Shown here: piece by piece, positions 1-8,633 of the stretch | How positions within the stretch are numbered: the stretch's first letter is position 1 | Layout of the letters: each line of letters starts with the position of its first letter | Origin: Chryseobacterium sp. KLBC 52 | GTDB taxonomy: Bacteria > Bacteroidota > Bacteroidia > Flavobacteriales > Weeksellaceae | DNA: 64,000 nt | NCBI RefSeq assembly: GCF_003347605.1 | Contig: NZ_QDFZ01000002.1 | Location: 248,001-312,000 of the forward strand | Reading direction: 5' to 3' | The notes under the pieces: generated by a model | Database searches by the model: none | The model's input: only the letters and a program-made list of their open reading frames with translations | Told to the model about the DNA's origin: nothing | Made by a program: the position numbers and the translations under genes

Positions 1-766
1 TATTAGTATGATTGTTTCCAATGGTTAGTCCTGTCAGTCCCGTTACTGTATTCAGGTTTCCAAAGACAAGGTTATTAGCGCCCGTAGCACTATTATTATT
101 TCCTATTACTTTGGCTCCGTTGTTAGCTGTATTATTCAGCCCGATAGCAACCGCAGGAAAATTTCCCTGTGCAGAAACTGTATTATCTTTTCCCAGTGCA
201 ATGTTGGAGGAAGTGCTGTTTGTAAGAGTATTGTTTGATCCCCATGTCAAGGAAGCATAAGGACCTGACGCAGAATTAGAATTTCCACCTTGTAAGGTTC
301 CGTTGATATCCAGGATTCCTTTTACGTTTTTCTGGGTAGACAAAACCAGATTCTGGCTATCATTTGTTCCCAGGTAATTTCCGCTTCCGATGTTTGTTCC
401 TAAAGCTGCTGTAGTGGCTGTTGTGCCAGTATTTCCAACTGTTCGCCAGTTTCCGCTTATGTTTGCCCATTTACTACCGTCAAAATAATAGTAGCCTGGT
501 GAAACAACATCCGTAGTTTGTCCCGTAGGGGTAGTCTCAGCTGCTGTGACATATACTATTGCTCCGGTTTGGGCTGCAGTATAGTTTTTAGCTTTTAATT
601 GCATTCCTGTAAGTCTTGGTGCAATCAAACCGTCAAGTTTAGTTGTATTGGCAGGTGATCCTACGATATCAAAAGTGGCTTGCGGCTGGTCAATATTAAT
701 CCCTACCTGAGCTATTGCGGTTAAACTAAATGATAAAAGAGTGACGGTTAATAATTTGTTTTTCAT
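1..766 (-). CDS. Secreted VGIN-motif protein with head-like repeats (3' end cut by window)
   Basis: The frame is open from an ATG at 764-766 to the window edge, so the C-terminus is missing. The N-terminus is a signal peptide (MKNKLLTVTLLSFSLTAIAQ) followed at once by VGINIDQP, the same motif that opens the three secreted paralogs at 4078-6034. Residues from about 150 on are rich in Asn, Gly and Thr, with repeated units such as AIGLNNTANNG and VIGNNNSATGANN that resemble the heads of trimeric YadA-like adhesins. This is probably a surface or secreted adhesin-like protein of Flavobacteriia. The function is inferred from repeat style only, and no catalytic motif is visible. Confidence 0.7.
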   Translation of the reverse strand, partial: MKNKLLTVTLLSFSLTAIAQVGINIDQPQATFDIVGSPANTTKLDGLIAPRLTGMQLKAKNYTAAQTGAIVYVTAAETTPTGQTTDVVSPGYYYFDGSKWANISGNWRTVGNTGTTATTAALGTNIGSGNYLGTNDSQNLVLSTQKNVKGILDINGTLQGGNSNSASGPYASLTWGSNNTLTNSTSSNIALGKDNTVSAQGNFPAVAIGLNNTANNGAKVIGNNNSATGANNLVFGNLNTVTGLTGLTIGNNHTN

Positions 767-878
767 TTCTAATGGTGTTTGCTGTTTTTATGTAAATGTG
801 TTTTTTTTAAAAGGGCAATTCTCAGGCATTCTCATCTAAATCATAAATGAAATAACAGTTTATACTGTAAGAATACGT

Positions 879-1367
879 TTAAAATTGTAAGGAATATTTT
901 AGAATAAGGGAAAGAATCAGTTTATCGGGAATTTTGATAATATATTTAAAACCATCAACCAGTTTAACGGAATTACTATAGAACGTATTAATGTCTTTAC
1001 AGGTAAGGCCAACGTGTTCTTTATATTTCTGGTATGAATAGCTCCATTTATTGGGTATGGCAGCAGATTTTATAGTATTAAAGAAAGAGAGTATAGATTG
1101 AGGATCTTTATCGTAAGATAAAGGCGTTTTTTCCTGACGGGAAGGAAGACAGTGGAGAACAGAACTATTATCTTTTGTTTCAGCACACAGATGAACAGAA
1201 ACATCAGCTAAGCAACCCTGCAAATGATTTTTACTATCTGTAGAACATGACAACTCAGATTTTGTTCTCATTACAGATATCAACTTAGTGTTTATTTTTC
1301 CTACCGCTGCCAGAAGTAACAAAAGTGTAATCTTGCCGCCGTAGGAAAGAAAATAATTTCTATCCAA
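879..1367 (-). CDS. Hypothetical small membrane or secreted protein, 162 aa
   Basis: I do not recognise the family. The N-terminus has a hydrophobic stretch (ITLLLLLAAVG, about residues 13-23) that could be a signal or membrane anchor. The middle has five cysteines (SCST, GCL, LCAE, HCLPS, LTCKD) that could form disulfides outside the cytoplasm. A good Bacteroidetes promoter lies directly upstream (1389-1418), which supports real expression. It is a single-gene unit between the rplL terminator and the partial gene at the window start. Confidence 0.5.
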   Translation of the reverse strand: MDRNYFLSYGGKITLLLLLAAVGKINTKLISVMRTKSELSCSTDSKNHLQGCLADVSVHLCAETKDNSSVLHCLPSRQEKTPLSYDKDPQSILSFFNTIKSAAIPNKWSYSYQKYKEHVGLTCKDINTFYSNSVKLVDGFKYIIKIPDKLILSLILKYSLQF

Positions 1368-1388
1368 TTATATTGTGTTTTTTCGATA

Positions 1389-1418
1389 CAAATATAATAT
1401 TTTTTCAATTAAAACAAA
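1389..1418 (-). promoter_or_regulatory. Bacteroidetes-type promoter for the 162-aa gene
   Basis: Read on the minus strand, TATATTTG at 1396-1389 matches the -7 consensus TAnnTTTG. TTTG at 1418-1415 sits 18 nt further upstream as the -33 element. The start codon is about 20 nt downstream. Confidence 0.55.
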
Positions 1419-1591
1419 TATTTATTAATAAAAATTCACACAAAACAAACAATAAACAAAATATTACTAAAATATTATGTTAATTACCAGATAATTTATA
1501 ATCATAAAAAGATATATTAAAATTAGAAGTAATAATAATAAAATATAATTACAAAATAAGAATCACATTTACAAAGACTTACATACAAAAA

Positions 1592-1615
1592 AAGCCCGGG
1601 CCAATGCCCGGGCTT
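1592..1615 (-). terminator. Intrinsic terminator of rplKAJL
   Basis: A perfect 10-bp GC-rich stem (AAGCCCGGGC at 1592-1601 with GCCCGGGCTT at 1606-1615, loop CAAT) is followed on the minus strand by a T run. It ends the ribosomal operon directly after rplL, so rpoB does not follow. Confidence 0.9.
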
Positions 1616-1638
1616 CTATATTTATAATACAATTGAAA

Positions 1639-2007
1639 TTATTTCAATTCTACTTCAGCACCAGCTTCTTCTAATTGCTTCTTAAGAGCTTCAGCTTCGT
1701 CTTTAGAAACACCTTGCTTAATTGCAGCAGGAGCTCCGTCTACGATATCTTTAGCTTCTTTAAGACCTGCACCAGTTAAATCTTTTACTAATTTAACGAT
1801 AGCTAATTTAGAAGCACCTGCAGACTTAAGAATTACGTCGAATTCAGTCTTTTCTTCAGCAGCATCACCTGCACCACCTGCAGCAACAACTACAGCAGCA
1901 GCAGCTGGCTCAATTCCGTACTCATCCTTAAGGATAGCAGCTAATTCGTTTACGTCTTTTACAGTTAGGTTTACTAGCGTTTCAGCTAAATTTTTTAAAT
2001 CTGACAT
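1639..2007 (-). CDS. rplL: 50S ribosomal protein L7/L12
   Basis: This is the 122-aa stalk protein that recruits translation GTPases to the ribosome. The N-terminal dimerisation part ([19 protein letters not shown]) is followed by an Ala/Gly-rich hinge at about residues 35-50 and the globular C-terminal domain with [20 protein letters not shown]. Length is normal for the family. It is the last gene of rplK-rplA-rplJ-rplL, 46 bp after rplJ, and a strong terminator follows. In many bacteria rpoB comes next, but here it does not. Confidence 0.97.
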   Translation of the reverse strand: MSDLKNLAETLVNLTVKDVNELAAILKDEYGIEPAAAAVVVAAGGAGDAAEEKTEFDVILKSAGASKLAIVKLVKDLTGAGLKEAKDIVDGAPAAIKQGVSKDEAEALKKQLEEAGAEVELK

Positions 2008-2053
2008 TGTTGTAATGTTTTTGTTGATTATTTATTTAATTTTTTGAGTGTAA

Positions 2054-2644
2054 TTATTCAGCAGCTGGCGTTTCGTCAGTGCTTTCTGCAGCAGCTTCAG
2101 GAGCTTCAGCAGCAGGAGTTTCCTCTACCGCAGGAGCAGCTTCTTCAGCTTTAGCTTCTACAGTTTCAGGTTTGTTTTGAAGAGCAGAAACAACTCTCTG
2201 GATTGGAGACTGAAGTAATCCGATGATTTCACCGATCATTTCTTCTCTAGACTTGATGTTAGCCAACATGTCCAGGTTATTGTCACCAACGTAGAAAGTT
2301 TCTTGAACAAAAGCAGACTTTAAAGCTGGCTTTTCTTCTTTCTTTCTGAATCCTTGGATTAATTTCGCAGGAGCGTTTGCTGTTTCAGCAATCATTAACG
2401 CTGAATTTCCTTTGAAAGATGGGAACATTTCAGAGTAATCTACTCCTTCAATTTGCTCCATTGCTTTTTGTAAAAGTGTATTTTTTACCACTTTCACTTT
2501 GATATTTTGCTTGAAAGCCTGTCTTCTGAAATCTGAAGATTTACCAGCGTTCAAACCTTCTAAATCTGCTACGTATACTACTTTTGCATCCTGAAGCAAA
2601 TCTTTGATCTCTTGTATTGCTACAACTTTTTGGTCTTTTGTCAT
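2054..2644 (-). CDS. rplJ: 50S ribosomal protein L10
   Basis: L10 anchors the L7/L12 dimers at the base of the ribosomal stalk. The first 165 residues are a normal L10 (KDQKVVAIQEIKDLLQ, VVKNTLLQKAMEQ, LIQGFRKKEEKPALK). The protein is longer than usual at 196 aa because of an acidic Ala/Glu/Pro tail (about residues 166-196) beyond the L12-binding helix. It lies 17 bp after rplA and 46 bp before rplL in the same operon. L10 commonly autoregulates its operon, but I could not identify a leader structure with confidence. Confidence 0.96.
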   Translation of the reverse strand: MTKDQKVVAIQEIKDLLQDAKVVYVADLEGLNAGKSSDFRRQAFKQNIKVKVVKNTLLQKAMEQIEGVDYSEMFPSFKGNSALMIAETANAPAKLIQGFRKKEEKPALKSAFVQETFYVGDNNLDMLANIKSREEMIGEIIGLLQSPIQRVVSALQNKPETVEAKAEEAAPAVEETPAAEAPEAAAESTDETPAAE

Positions 2645-2661
2645 TGTCTTAAGGATTATTA

Positions 2662-3354
2662 TTAGTTAACAGATTTAGTATCAATTGCAATACCTGGGCT
2701 CATTGTAGAAGACAAATAGATGCTCTTCACATAAGTTCCTTTAGCAGCAGTTGGTTTCATTTTGATCAATGTCTGGATTAATTCCTGAGCATTTTCTTTG
2801 ATCTTAGCAGCATCGAAAGATACTTTACCAATACCCGCATGGATAATACCATACTTGTCTACTTTGAAATCAATTTTACCTGCTTTAACTTCAGTTACTG
2901 CTTTACCAATTTCCATTGTTACAGTTCCTGATTTAGGGTTTGGCATTAAACCTCTTGGACCTAATACTCTACCTAATGGACCTAATTTACCCATTACAGC
3001 TGGCATCGTAACGATAACGTCAACATCTGTCCAACCTTCTTTGATTTTTTGTAAATATTCGTCAAGACCTACATAGTCAGCACCAGCAGCTTTAGCTTCT
3101 GCTTCTTTATCTGGAGTTACAAGAGCTAATACTTTAACATCTTTACCAGTACCGTGAGGAAGAGATACTACACCTCTTACCATTTGGTTTGCTTTTCTTG
3201 GGTCTACACCTAATCTTACAGCGATATCTACTGAAGCATCAAACTTTGTAGTGTTCACTTCTTTTACAAGAGCTGAACCTTCTTCAAGGTTATAGATTCT
3301 TCCTTTTTCTACTTTGCTTAAAGCTTCCTTTTGCTTTTTAGTTAATTTTGCCAT
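2662..3354 (-). CDS. rplA: 50S ribosomal protein L1
   Basis: L1 forms the mobile stalk at the E-site and binds 23S rRNA and often its own mRNA. The 230-aa length is typical. Recognisable stretches are [49 protein letters not shown] and [10 protein letters not shown]. It follows rplK by 11 bp and precedes rplJ by 17 bp, so all four genes are cotranscribed. Confidence 0.97.
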   Translation of the reverse strand: MAKLTKKQKEALSKVEKGRIYNLEEGSALVKEVNTTKFDASVDIAVRLGVDPRKANQMVRGVVSLPHGTGKDVKVLALVTPDKEAEAKAAGADYVGLDEYLQKIKEGWTDVDVIVTMPAVMGKLGPLGRVLGPRGLMPNPKSGTVTMEIGKAVTEVKAGKIDFKVDKYGIIHAGIGKVSFDAAKIKENAQELIQTLIKMKPTAAKGTYVKSIYLSSTMSPGIAIDTKSVN

Positions 3355-3365
3355 TTCTTTAAGTT

Positions 3366-3809
3366 TTAAGCGTTAGTGGGTTTAGTTCCTGTTACTCTTA
3401 ATCCCATAGATCTAGCAGTACCTGCAACCATAGAAAGAGCAGAGTCCATTGTAAAACAGTTAAGATCCGCCATTTTATCTTCAGCGATTTTCTTTACTTG
3501 TTCCCAAGTTACAGAACCTACTTTGTTTCTGTTTGGTTCACCAGAACCTCCCTTGATCTTAGCTGCATCCATTAACTGGATTGCTGCAGGTGGAGTTTTA
3601 ATAACGAATTCAAAAGATTTGTCTTCGTATACTGTAATTACTACAGGTAAAACTTGCCCTGGCTTATCTTGGGTTCTTCCGTTAAATTGCTTACAAAACT
3701 CCATGATGTTCACACCTGCAGAACCCAATGCTGGACCTACTGGTGGAGAAGGGTTAGCTGCGCCACCTTTCACCTGAAGCTTTACCATTTTAAAGACTTT
3801 CTTAGCCAT
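3366..3809 (-). CDS. rplK: 50S ribosomal protein L11
   Basis: L11 is part of the GTPase-associated centre of the large subunit and is needed for stringent-response sensing. The 147-aa protein shows the N-terminal signature ([36 protein letters not shown]) and the C-terminal RNA-binding domain ([18 protein letters not shown]). It is the first gene of rplKAJL and has its own promoter at 3907-3937. In many bacteria it is cotranscribed with nusG, but here a 2.7-kb segment separates the two. Confidence 0.97.
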   Translation of the reverse strand: MAKKVFKMVKLQVKGGAANPSPPVGPALGSAGVNIMEFCKQFNGRTQDKPGQVLPVVITVYEDKSFEFVIKTPPAAIQLMDAAKIKGGSGEPNRNKVGSVTWEQVKKIAEDKMADLNCFTMDSALSMVAGTARSMGLRVTGTKPTNA

Positions 3810-3906
3810 TGTTTGTTTTTTAAATTTGAATAATTAATGAGTTTGGAAGCATTTATTATTCAGTAGGTTATGCACTCACATAACAATAAACCTACTTTTT
3901 GGACTG

Positions 3907-3937
3907 CAAAAGTATAAAATATTTTTGAAATAGCAAA
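3907..3937 (-). promoter_or_regulatory. Promoter of rplKAJL
   Basis: On the minus strand, TACTTTTG (3914-3907) matches the -7 consensus, and TTTG (3937-3934) lies 19 nt upstream as -33. The leader to rplK is about 90 nt. This promoter makes the operon independent of nusG. Confidence 0.7.
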
Positions 3938-4020
3938 CGGAAATTGCTGATTTTTAAAAAGTTTTAGAAAAATAAATCTTTGCTTATTATTCTACAATTT
4001 AAAATACAGCCAAAAAATAA

Positions 4021-4051
4021 AAAACGGTTATTTGCATTCAATAACCGTTTT
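4021..4051 (-). terminator. Terminator after the secreted-protein triplet
   Basis: A perfect 11-bp stem (AAAACGGTTAT at 4021-4031 with ATAACCGTTTT at 4041-4051) is followed on the minus strand by a T-rich run. It separates the three paralogs from rplK. Confidence 0.8.
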
Positions 4052-4077
4052 ACAATTTTTTTAAAAGGAAAGACTGA

Positions 4078-4746
4078 TTAAAAACCGGAAGGTTTATTAA
4101 TTGTTTTTGTAGAACCGTCATTTCCTCCAAGATCATCATTGATGTCGTTGATATTTTGTTTTTCAATCAATCTTCTGTAGGCCATCAGGTAAAGGTCAAC
4201 CGTGAAGTTGTTATAAGTTCTTGATGGTGTAGAGGTGTTGGTAGCAATCATTCTGCTATCCGTAAATCTTGCTCTTACGTGCCATGTTCCGTTACTTTTG
4301 AAAGCCACAACATCCGGTGATCCCTGTTTATTGTCATTCACACCATTGTCTCCGTAATCAAGCATGACGCTGGTATTTCCATCATTCAGCTTAAATGAGT
4401 AGTTGTGAAGTATAACCAAAAAGTTGGTGGCATCAATTTTCGTGTCATAATCTGTAATTCCCGTCCCAGGTACGCCGGTAAGGGTAAGTTTAAGATAATT
4501 GAACAATCCGCTGCTTTCCAGAGCCGGATCATACAACTGTAAAGCATTCTGTGAAGTTGCTAAAAAGCTACCTCCTGTCATGGTAGGTTCTCCTGGATTT
4601 CTTAAGTACAGAGAATTCGTATAGGTTTTTCCATTAACATCAAGGGTTTCTGTAGGATTGGCTGTATTCACCCCTACTTTTCCTTTCTGGGCATTCAAAA
4701 ATATCCCAAGGCACATGATTATTGTGATATAAATTTTTCTTTTCAT
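4078..4746 (-). CDS. Secreted VGVN-motif protein, paralog 3 of 3
   Basis: A signal peptide (MKRKIYITIIMCLGIFLNAQ) is followed by KGKVGVNTANPTETLDVNGK, a motif shared with the next two genes and with the partial gene at 1-766. The body (about residues 45-200) has beta-rich stretches such as DATNFLVILHNYSFKLN and GTWHVRARFTDSR, matching the sibling pattern KFLVVISSFGFT / GTWKLKADYQG. This variant carries an extra C-terminal tail (RRLIEKQNINDINDDLGG). No catalytic motif is visible. It is probably a secreted or cell-surface structural protein. It is 6 bp from the middle paralog and ends the operon. Confidence 0.75.
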   Translation of the reverse strand: MKRKIYITIIMCLGIFLNAQKGKVGVNTANPTETLDVNGKTYTNSLYLRNPGEPTMTGGSFLATSQNALQLYDPALESSGLFNYLKLTLTGVPGTGITDYDTKIDATNFLVILHNYSFKLNDGNTSVMLDYGDNGVNDNKQGSPDVVAFKSNGTWHVRARFTDSRMIATNTSTPSRTYNNFTVDLYLMAYRRLIEKQNINDINDDLGGNDGSTKTINKPSGF

Positions 4747-4752
4747 AGTTTT

Positions 4753-5400
4753 TTATTGAAGCCCTAAAGGCGTATTGGTTGATACTCCCGAATATCCCGG
4801 TGAAGCAGATGCTGAAACAGAACCGTTAAAAGTTCCCCAGTCTTTCACTAATGATTTTTCAAATACATTTAGAGTAAGTGTCCAGGTTCCATTGATGGAA
4901 GAAACAGTTCCCGCTCCTTTAAAAGCCAAATTAATAGCATGGTATTTTTTACCTCCACTGGTTACCTGGGTAATTTCAGTGGCGTAGGAACCATACGATT
5001 TTGGGCTGGTGGTGGTATTCGCTGCCGAAACCGCTCCTGTAAAAACAGCACCTGTAATAGCCACCACATATTTACCCGCATCTAATCCTGTATTGAGATT
5101 TACCACTTCATCCTGTCTCACATTTTTCAATACAACATTATACATATTTACAGGTGCTACATTACGGAGCGATATATCCAGCAGCTTTACCTTACCTACC
5201 GGCGAAGAATCTTTTGATCGGGTAAGAAGAAGATAATTTCCGCCTGCCTTTGTATTTTCAGTATCTATTAAATAGGATTCTACTAATGTTTCCCCTTCAA
5301 CGTCCAACGTTCCTTTAGGTGTTGTAGTATTGATTCCTACTTGTGCATTTATGCTTAAAGCAGCAAAACCCGTAAAGAGTATCGCAATAATTTTTTTCAT
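4753..5400 (-). CDS. Secreted VGIN-motif protein, paralog 2 of 3
   Basis: The signal peptide MKKIIAILFTGFAALSINA is followed by QVGINTTTPKGTLDVEG. The 215-aa body shares its plan with its neighbours: N-terminal VGIN box, a leucine-containing strand region, a central DAGKYVVAITGAVFTG strand, and a C-terminal GTWTLTLNVFEKSLVKDW that aligns with GVWTLNLLVFDRSYAKDF in the 5414-6034 gene. The three genes therefore arose by tandem duplication. The function is unknown; the signal peptide implies an extracytoplasmic location. Confidence 0.75.
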   Translation of the reverse strand: MKKIIAILFTGFAALSINAQVGINTTTPKGTLDVEGETLVESYLIDTENTKAGGNYLLLTRSKDSSPVGKVKLLDISLRNVAPVNMYNVVLKNVRQDEVVNLNTGLDAGKYVVAITGAVFTGAVSAANTTTSPKSYGSYATEITQVTSGGKKYHAINLAFKGAGTVSSINGTWTLTLNVFEKSLVKDWGTFNGSVSASASPGYSGVSTNTPLGLQ

Positions 5401-5413
5401 AGAGTTTATGTTT

Positions 5414-6034
5414 TTATTGAATTAATGGAGCTGTTGCAGCACCAGTAGATGCCCCACTAAGGCTTTGTGTTGAATTAAAATCTTTGGCATACGATCTGTC
5501 AAACACCAATAAGTTCAGTGTCCAGACACCTGTAGGGAAAGAATTATCAGGAGCAAATCCCTGGTAATCTGCCTTAAGCTTCCATGTCCCTCCTGAAGAG
5601 TAGGCAAAGATCTGAGGCATTGGAGTAAGCCAGTCTGCAGAATACGTTCTCGTAGGCTGTGTAAATCCAAAAGAAGAAATTACCACCAAAAACTTGCTGG
5701 AATTGATCTTTGTGTCAAATTGATTTACCCAATCCTTGTCTGTAGGATCACAGGTAATTTTGAACTGAATAAGATTAATAGGTGCCGGTGAATTAGGTAC
5801 AAAAGAATCATTGTACGCTGTAATTTTGTTTTCCGGAGCCGGAGACTTAATAATGAAAGTGTAATTCTCGTCCGCTTTCAGTTTTTCCAGAGGTTGCTTG
5901 AAAACAATTCCTGATGTCTTCATTGTACCATTCACGGTAAGCTCCTTTTCCGGTGTCGCAGTATTGATACCAACCTGCGCACTCATGAGTACAGATGTAC
6001 CCACCAGAGTGATCATCGAAATAATTTTTGTCAT
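5414..6034 (-). CDS. Secreted VGIN-motif protein, paralog 1 of 3
   Basis: This is the promoter-proximal member of the triplet, with 206 aa. The signal peptide (MTKIISMITLVGTSVLMSA) leads into QVGINTATPEKELTVNG. Later strands (SSKFLVVISSFGFTQPTR, GVWTLNLLVFDRSYAKDF) match the other two copies. It lies 13 bp from the second gene. I see no enzyme motif. The family appears widely secreted in Chryseobacterium-like bacteria, but that statement rests on memory of similar proteins, not on a search. Confidence 0.75.
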   Translation of the reverse strand: MTKIISMITLVGTSVLMSAQVGINTATPEKELTVNGTMKTSGIVFKQPLEKLKADENYTFIIKSPAPENKITAYNDSFVPNSPAPINLIQFKITCDPTDKDWVNQFDTKINSSKFLVVISSFGFTQPTRTYSADWLTPMPQIFAYSSGGTWKLKADYQGFAPDNSFPTGVWTLNLLVFDRSYAKDFNSTQSLSGASTGAATAPLIQ

Positions 6035-6529
6035 TGGGTTATGTGTTTATATAAGACTTGTGTTTTGTTTAGCTAATCCGGATTTTATATTTATTTAAAC
6101 AATATACATTGCTTATACCTCTGTAACCAGGGTATGAAATAAAAAAATATAAAATTTTGTGGATTAGTTAACAGCTTGGTTGCAAGAAGTATGCCATCTG
6201 AAGGTGAATTAACCAATTAAAAAAAACTCAATGCTTGAAAAGAAAATATGATCACTGAATGGTGATAATTAAATTAAAGCAAAGTACACTATAGAAGTAA
6301 CCAACAGAGTTGTGAAATTTGAAAATCGACAAAATAATATTAATAAACTTAAAAAAACTCTAACAACAGGGAAAAAATATAAAAACTACATGCCTATATT
6401 TCATTATGAATAAATAGGGCTATGAAAAAAAATGAATAGAAAATTCATCACCAGAAATTATATTTGAAAAGTATATATATGAAAAAAGACCGCTTTAAAA
6501 GCAGTCTTTTATATTTTCTAAGTAATGTA
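6035..6529. other. 495-bp intergenic region between nusG and the secreted triplet
   Basis: This stretch is very AT-rich. It holds the nusG terminator (6484-6510) and presumably the promoter of the triplet, for which I find no clear TAnnTTTG element. No ORF or RNA gene is apparent. Confidence 0.6.
6484..6510 (-). terminator. Terminator of secE-nusG
   Basis: AAAAGACCGC (6484-6493) pairs with GCAGTCTTTT (6501-6510) with one G-T pair. On the minus strand the hairpin is followed by T residues. It lies 20 bp after the nusG stop and uncouples nusG from the genes downstream. Confidence 0.75.
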
Positions 6530-7072
6530 TTATACTTTTTCTACTTGCATATAGCTTAATTCCATTGGAGTTTTTCTACCGAAGATCAATACAGAAACTT
6601 CAATTTTCTTTTTGTCTTCAAGAATTTTCTCAACTGTACCATTGAATCCGTTGAAAGGTCCATCGATTACTTTAACGTTTTCACCTACTACATAAGGAAT
6701 TTCAACATCGCTTGCAAATTCTGAAAGTTCATCCATTCTTCCAAGCATTCTGTTAACCTCTGATTTTCTCATTGGAACAGGGTCACCTCCTTTTGTTAAA
6801 CTCAAGAAAGAAATAACTCCCGGGATATTTTTAATAACGTGAGGAATCTCTCCCATCAGGTCAGCTTCAATCATCAGGTAGCCAGGATAGTAAGGTCTCT
6901 CTTTAGGAACTTTTTTACCGTTTCTAATCTGGATCACCTTTTCCATAGGAATAACCACTTGAGTAACGTACTGCTCAAACCCTAGGCGTTTGATTTCTGT
7001 CTCAATATAGTTTTTCACTTTATTTTCCTGTCCGCTGATTGCTTTCAGCACATACCATTTCAATTCGCTCAT
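6530..7072 (-). CDS. nusG: Transcription termination/antitermination factor NusG
   Basis: NusG binds RNA polymerase, increases processivity and links transcription to ribosomes or Rho. The 180-aa protein has the N-terminal NGN domain (MSELKWYVLKAISGQENKV, KVPKERPYYPGYLMIEADL) and a C-terminal KOW domain (VGENVKVIDGPFNGFNGTV, residues about 130-150). It follows secE by 19 bp, the usual order. A terminator follows directly, so the common nusG-rplK linkage is broken. Confidence 0.97.
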   Translation of the reverse strand: MSELKWYVLKAISGQENKVKNYIETEIKRLGFEQYVTQVVIPMEKVIQIRNGKKVPKERPYYPGYLMIEADLMGEIPHVIKNIPGVISFLSLTKGGDPVPMRKSEVNRMLGRMDELSEFASDVEIPYVVGENVKVIDGPFNGFNGTVEKILEDKKKIEVSVLIFGRKTPMELSYMQVEKV

Positions 7073-7091
7073 TATGGAAAATACTTAATTA

Positions 7092-7298
7092 TTAATTGAA
7101 CAAGTTGATTAGCATTCCTATGATGTTGCTGATTGCTTTTGAAAACAATTCATCAACTCCAAAGGTAAATAAAGCCAGAATAACTGTCGCAATAGTCACT
7201 ACAATTGTAGAAGACTGAAGGTCAGCCCATTTTGGCCATTCAACTTTATGTCTGAATTCGTTATAAGAACCTTTTAAAAAATCGACAAATGAACTCAT
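7092..7298 (-). CDS. secE: Preprotein translocase subunit SecE
   Basis: SecE clamps the SecY channel in the inner membrane. This is the short 68-aa, single-membrane-span form. It starts with the amphipathic region FVDFLKGSYNEFRHKVEWPKW, then one transmembrane helix (STIVVTIATVILALFTFGV, about residues 30-48). It lies 12 bp after tRNA-Trp and 19 bp before nusG, the usual flavobacterial order. Confidence 0.93.
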   Translation of the reverse strand: MSSFVDFLKGSYNEFRHKVEWPKWADLQSSTIVVTIATVILALFTFGVDELFSKAISNIIGMLINLFN

Positions 7299-7310
7299 AA
7301 TTTATATTTG

Positions 7311-7381
7311 CACGGGCACAAGGATTCGAACCCTGATCAACGGTTTTGGAGACCGGTATCCTACCATTGGACGATGCCCGT
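7311..7381 (-). tRNA. tRNA-Trp (anticodon CCA)
   Basis: The 7-bp acceptor stem (ACGGGCA with TGCCCGT) has a G discriminator. The anticodon loop CTCCAAA reads CCA, and the T-loop is TTCGAAT. No CCA end is encoded. The outermost anticodon-stem pair is a C-T mismatch. The gene sits between tuf and secE. Confidence 0.93.
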
Positions 7382-7387
7382 AGTTAA

Positions 7388-7426
7388 AAAAAGCTCCGTA
7401 AAGAGTGTTCCTTACGGAAGCTTTTT
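7388..7426 (-). terminator. Terminator or attenuator after tuf
   Basis: AAAAAGCTCCGTAA (7388-7401) pairs with TTACGGAAGCTTTTT (7412-7426) with one bulged A, followed by T residues on the minus strand. I see no promoter between it and tRNA-Trp, so it may act as a partial terminator that allows readthrough to tRNA-Trp, secE and nusG. Confidence 0.7.
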
Positions 7427-7445
7427 ATATTGTTTTAGATGTTGA

Positions 7446-8633
7446 TTAGTCGATGATTTCAGTTACCTGACCTGCACCTACTGTTCTACCACCTTCTCTG
7501 ATCGCGAATCTAAGACCCTCGTTAAGAGCGATTGGCTGAAGTAATTCAACAGTGATTGTTAAGTTATCACCAGGCATTACCATTTCTACACCTTCTGGTA
7601 AGAAGATCTCACCTGTAACGTCAGTAGTTCTTACGTAGAACTGAGGACGGTACTTGTTGTGGAATGGAGTGTGACGTCCGCCTTCCTCTTTAGAAAGGAT
7701 ATAAACCTCAGCTTTGAATTTTTTGTGCGGCTTAACTGAATCTTTCTTAGCGATAACCATACCTCTCTTGATGTCAGTTTTTTCAATACCTCTCAACAAT
7801 AGACCTACGTTATCACCAGCTTCACCTCTGTCTAGGATTTTTCTGAACATCTCAACCCCTGTAATAGTAGAAGTTAATTTCTCATCACCCATACCTACGA
7901 TATCAACTGGATCACCAGTGTTGATAACACCAGCCTCGATTCTACCAGTTGCTACAGTACCTCTACCTGTAATAGAGAATACGTCTTCGATTGGCATCAA
8001 GAATGGCTTATCCTGATCTCTAACAGGCTGCTCAATCCATGTATCAACTGCATCCATTAATTCTTCAACAGTCTTAACCCACTTCTCGTCTCCGTTAAGA
8101 GCACCAAGAGCAGATCCTTGGATTACTGGAGAGTTATCTCCGTCATATTCGTAAGTAGATAATAAATCTCTAAGTTCAAGTTCAACAAGCTCTAAAAGCT
8201 CAGCATCATCCACCATATCAACTTTGTTCATGAAAACAACGATTCTTGGTACGTTTACCTGACGGCAAAGTAGGATGTGCTCTCTAGTTTGAGGCATTGG
8301 TCCATCAGTTGCAGCACATACTAAGATCGCTCCATCCATCTGAGCAGCACCAGTTACCATGTTCTTAACATAGTCGGCGTGACCTGGACAGTCAACGTGT
8401 GCATAGTGTCTGTTTTCAGTTTCGTACTCGATGTGAGCTGTATTAATAGTGATACCTCTTTCTTTTTCTTCTGGAGCAGAGTCAATAGAAGAGAAATCTT
8501 TCTTCTCAGCAAGACCCTTGTTAGCTAATACACTACTGATAGCTGCAGTAAGTGTAGTTTTACCATGGTCAACGTGACCAATAGTACCAATGTTCAAGTG
8601 TGGTTTGTTACGATTAAACGTTTCCTTTGCCAT
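7446..8633 (-). CDS. tuf: Elongation factor Tu
   Basis: EF-Tu is the GTPase that delivers aminoacyl-tRNA to the ribosome. The 395-aa protein has all the GTP-binding motifs: GHVDHGKT (P-loop), RGITINTAH (switch I), DCPGHADY (switch II), NKVD and SAL. Domains 2 and 3 follow, ending in [15 protein letters not shown]. It begins the superoperon tuf, tRNA-Trp, secE, nusG and is driven by a strong promoter (8677-8706). Confidence 0.98.
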   Translation of the reverse strand: MAKETFNRNKPHLNIGTIGHVDHGKTTLTAAISSVLANKGLAEKKDFSSIDSAPEEKERGITINTAHIEYETENRHYAHVDCPGHADYVKNMVTGAAQMDGAILVCAATDGPMPQTREHILLCRQVNVPRIVVFMNKVDMVDDAELLELVELELRDLLSTYEYDGDNSPVIQGSALGALNGDEKWVKTVEELMDAVDTWIEQPVRDQDKPFLMPIEDVFSITGRGTVATGRIEAGVINTGDPVDIVGMGDEKLTSTITGVEMFRKILDRGEAGDNVGLLLRGIEKTDIKRGMVIAKKDSVKPHKKFKAEVYILSKEEGGRHTPFHNKYRPQFYVRTTDVTGEIFLPEGVEMVMPGDNLTITVELLQPIALNEGLRFAIREGGRTVGAGQVTEIID

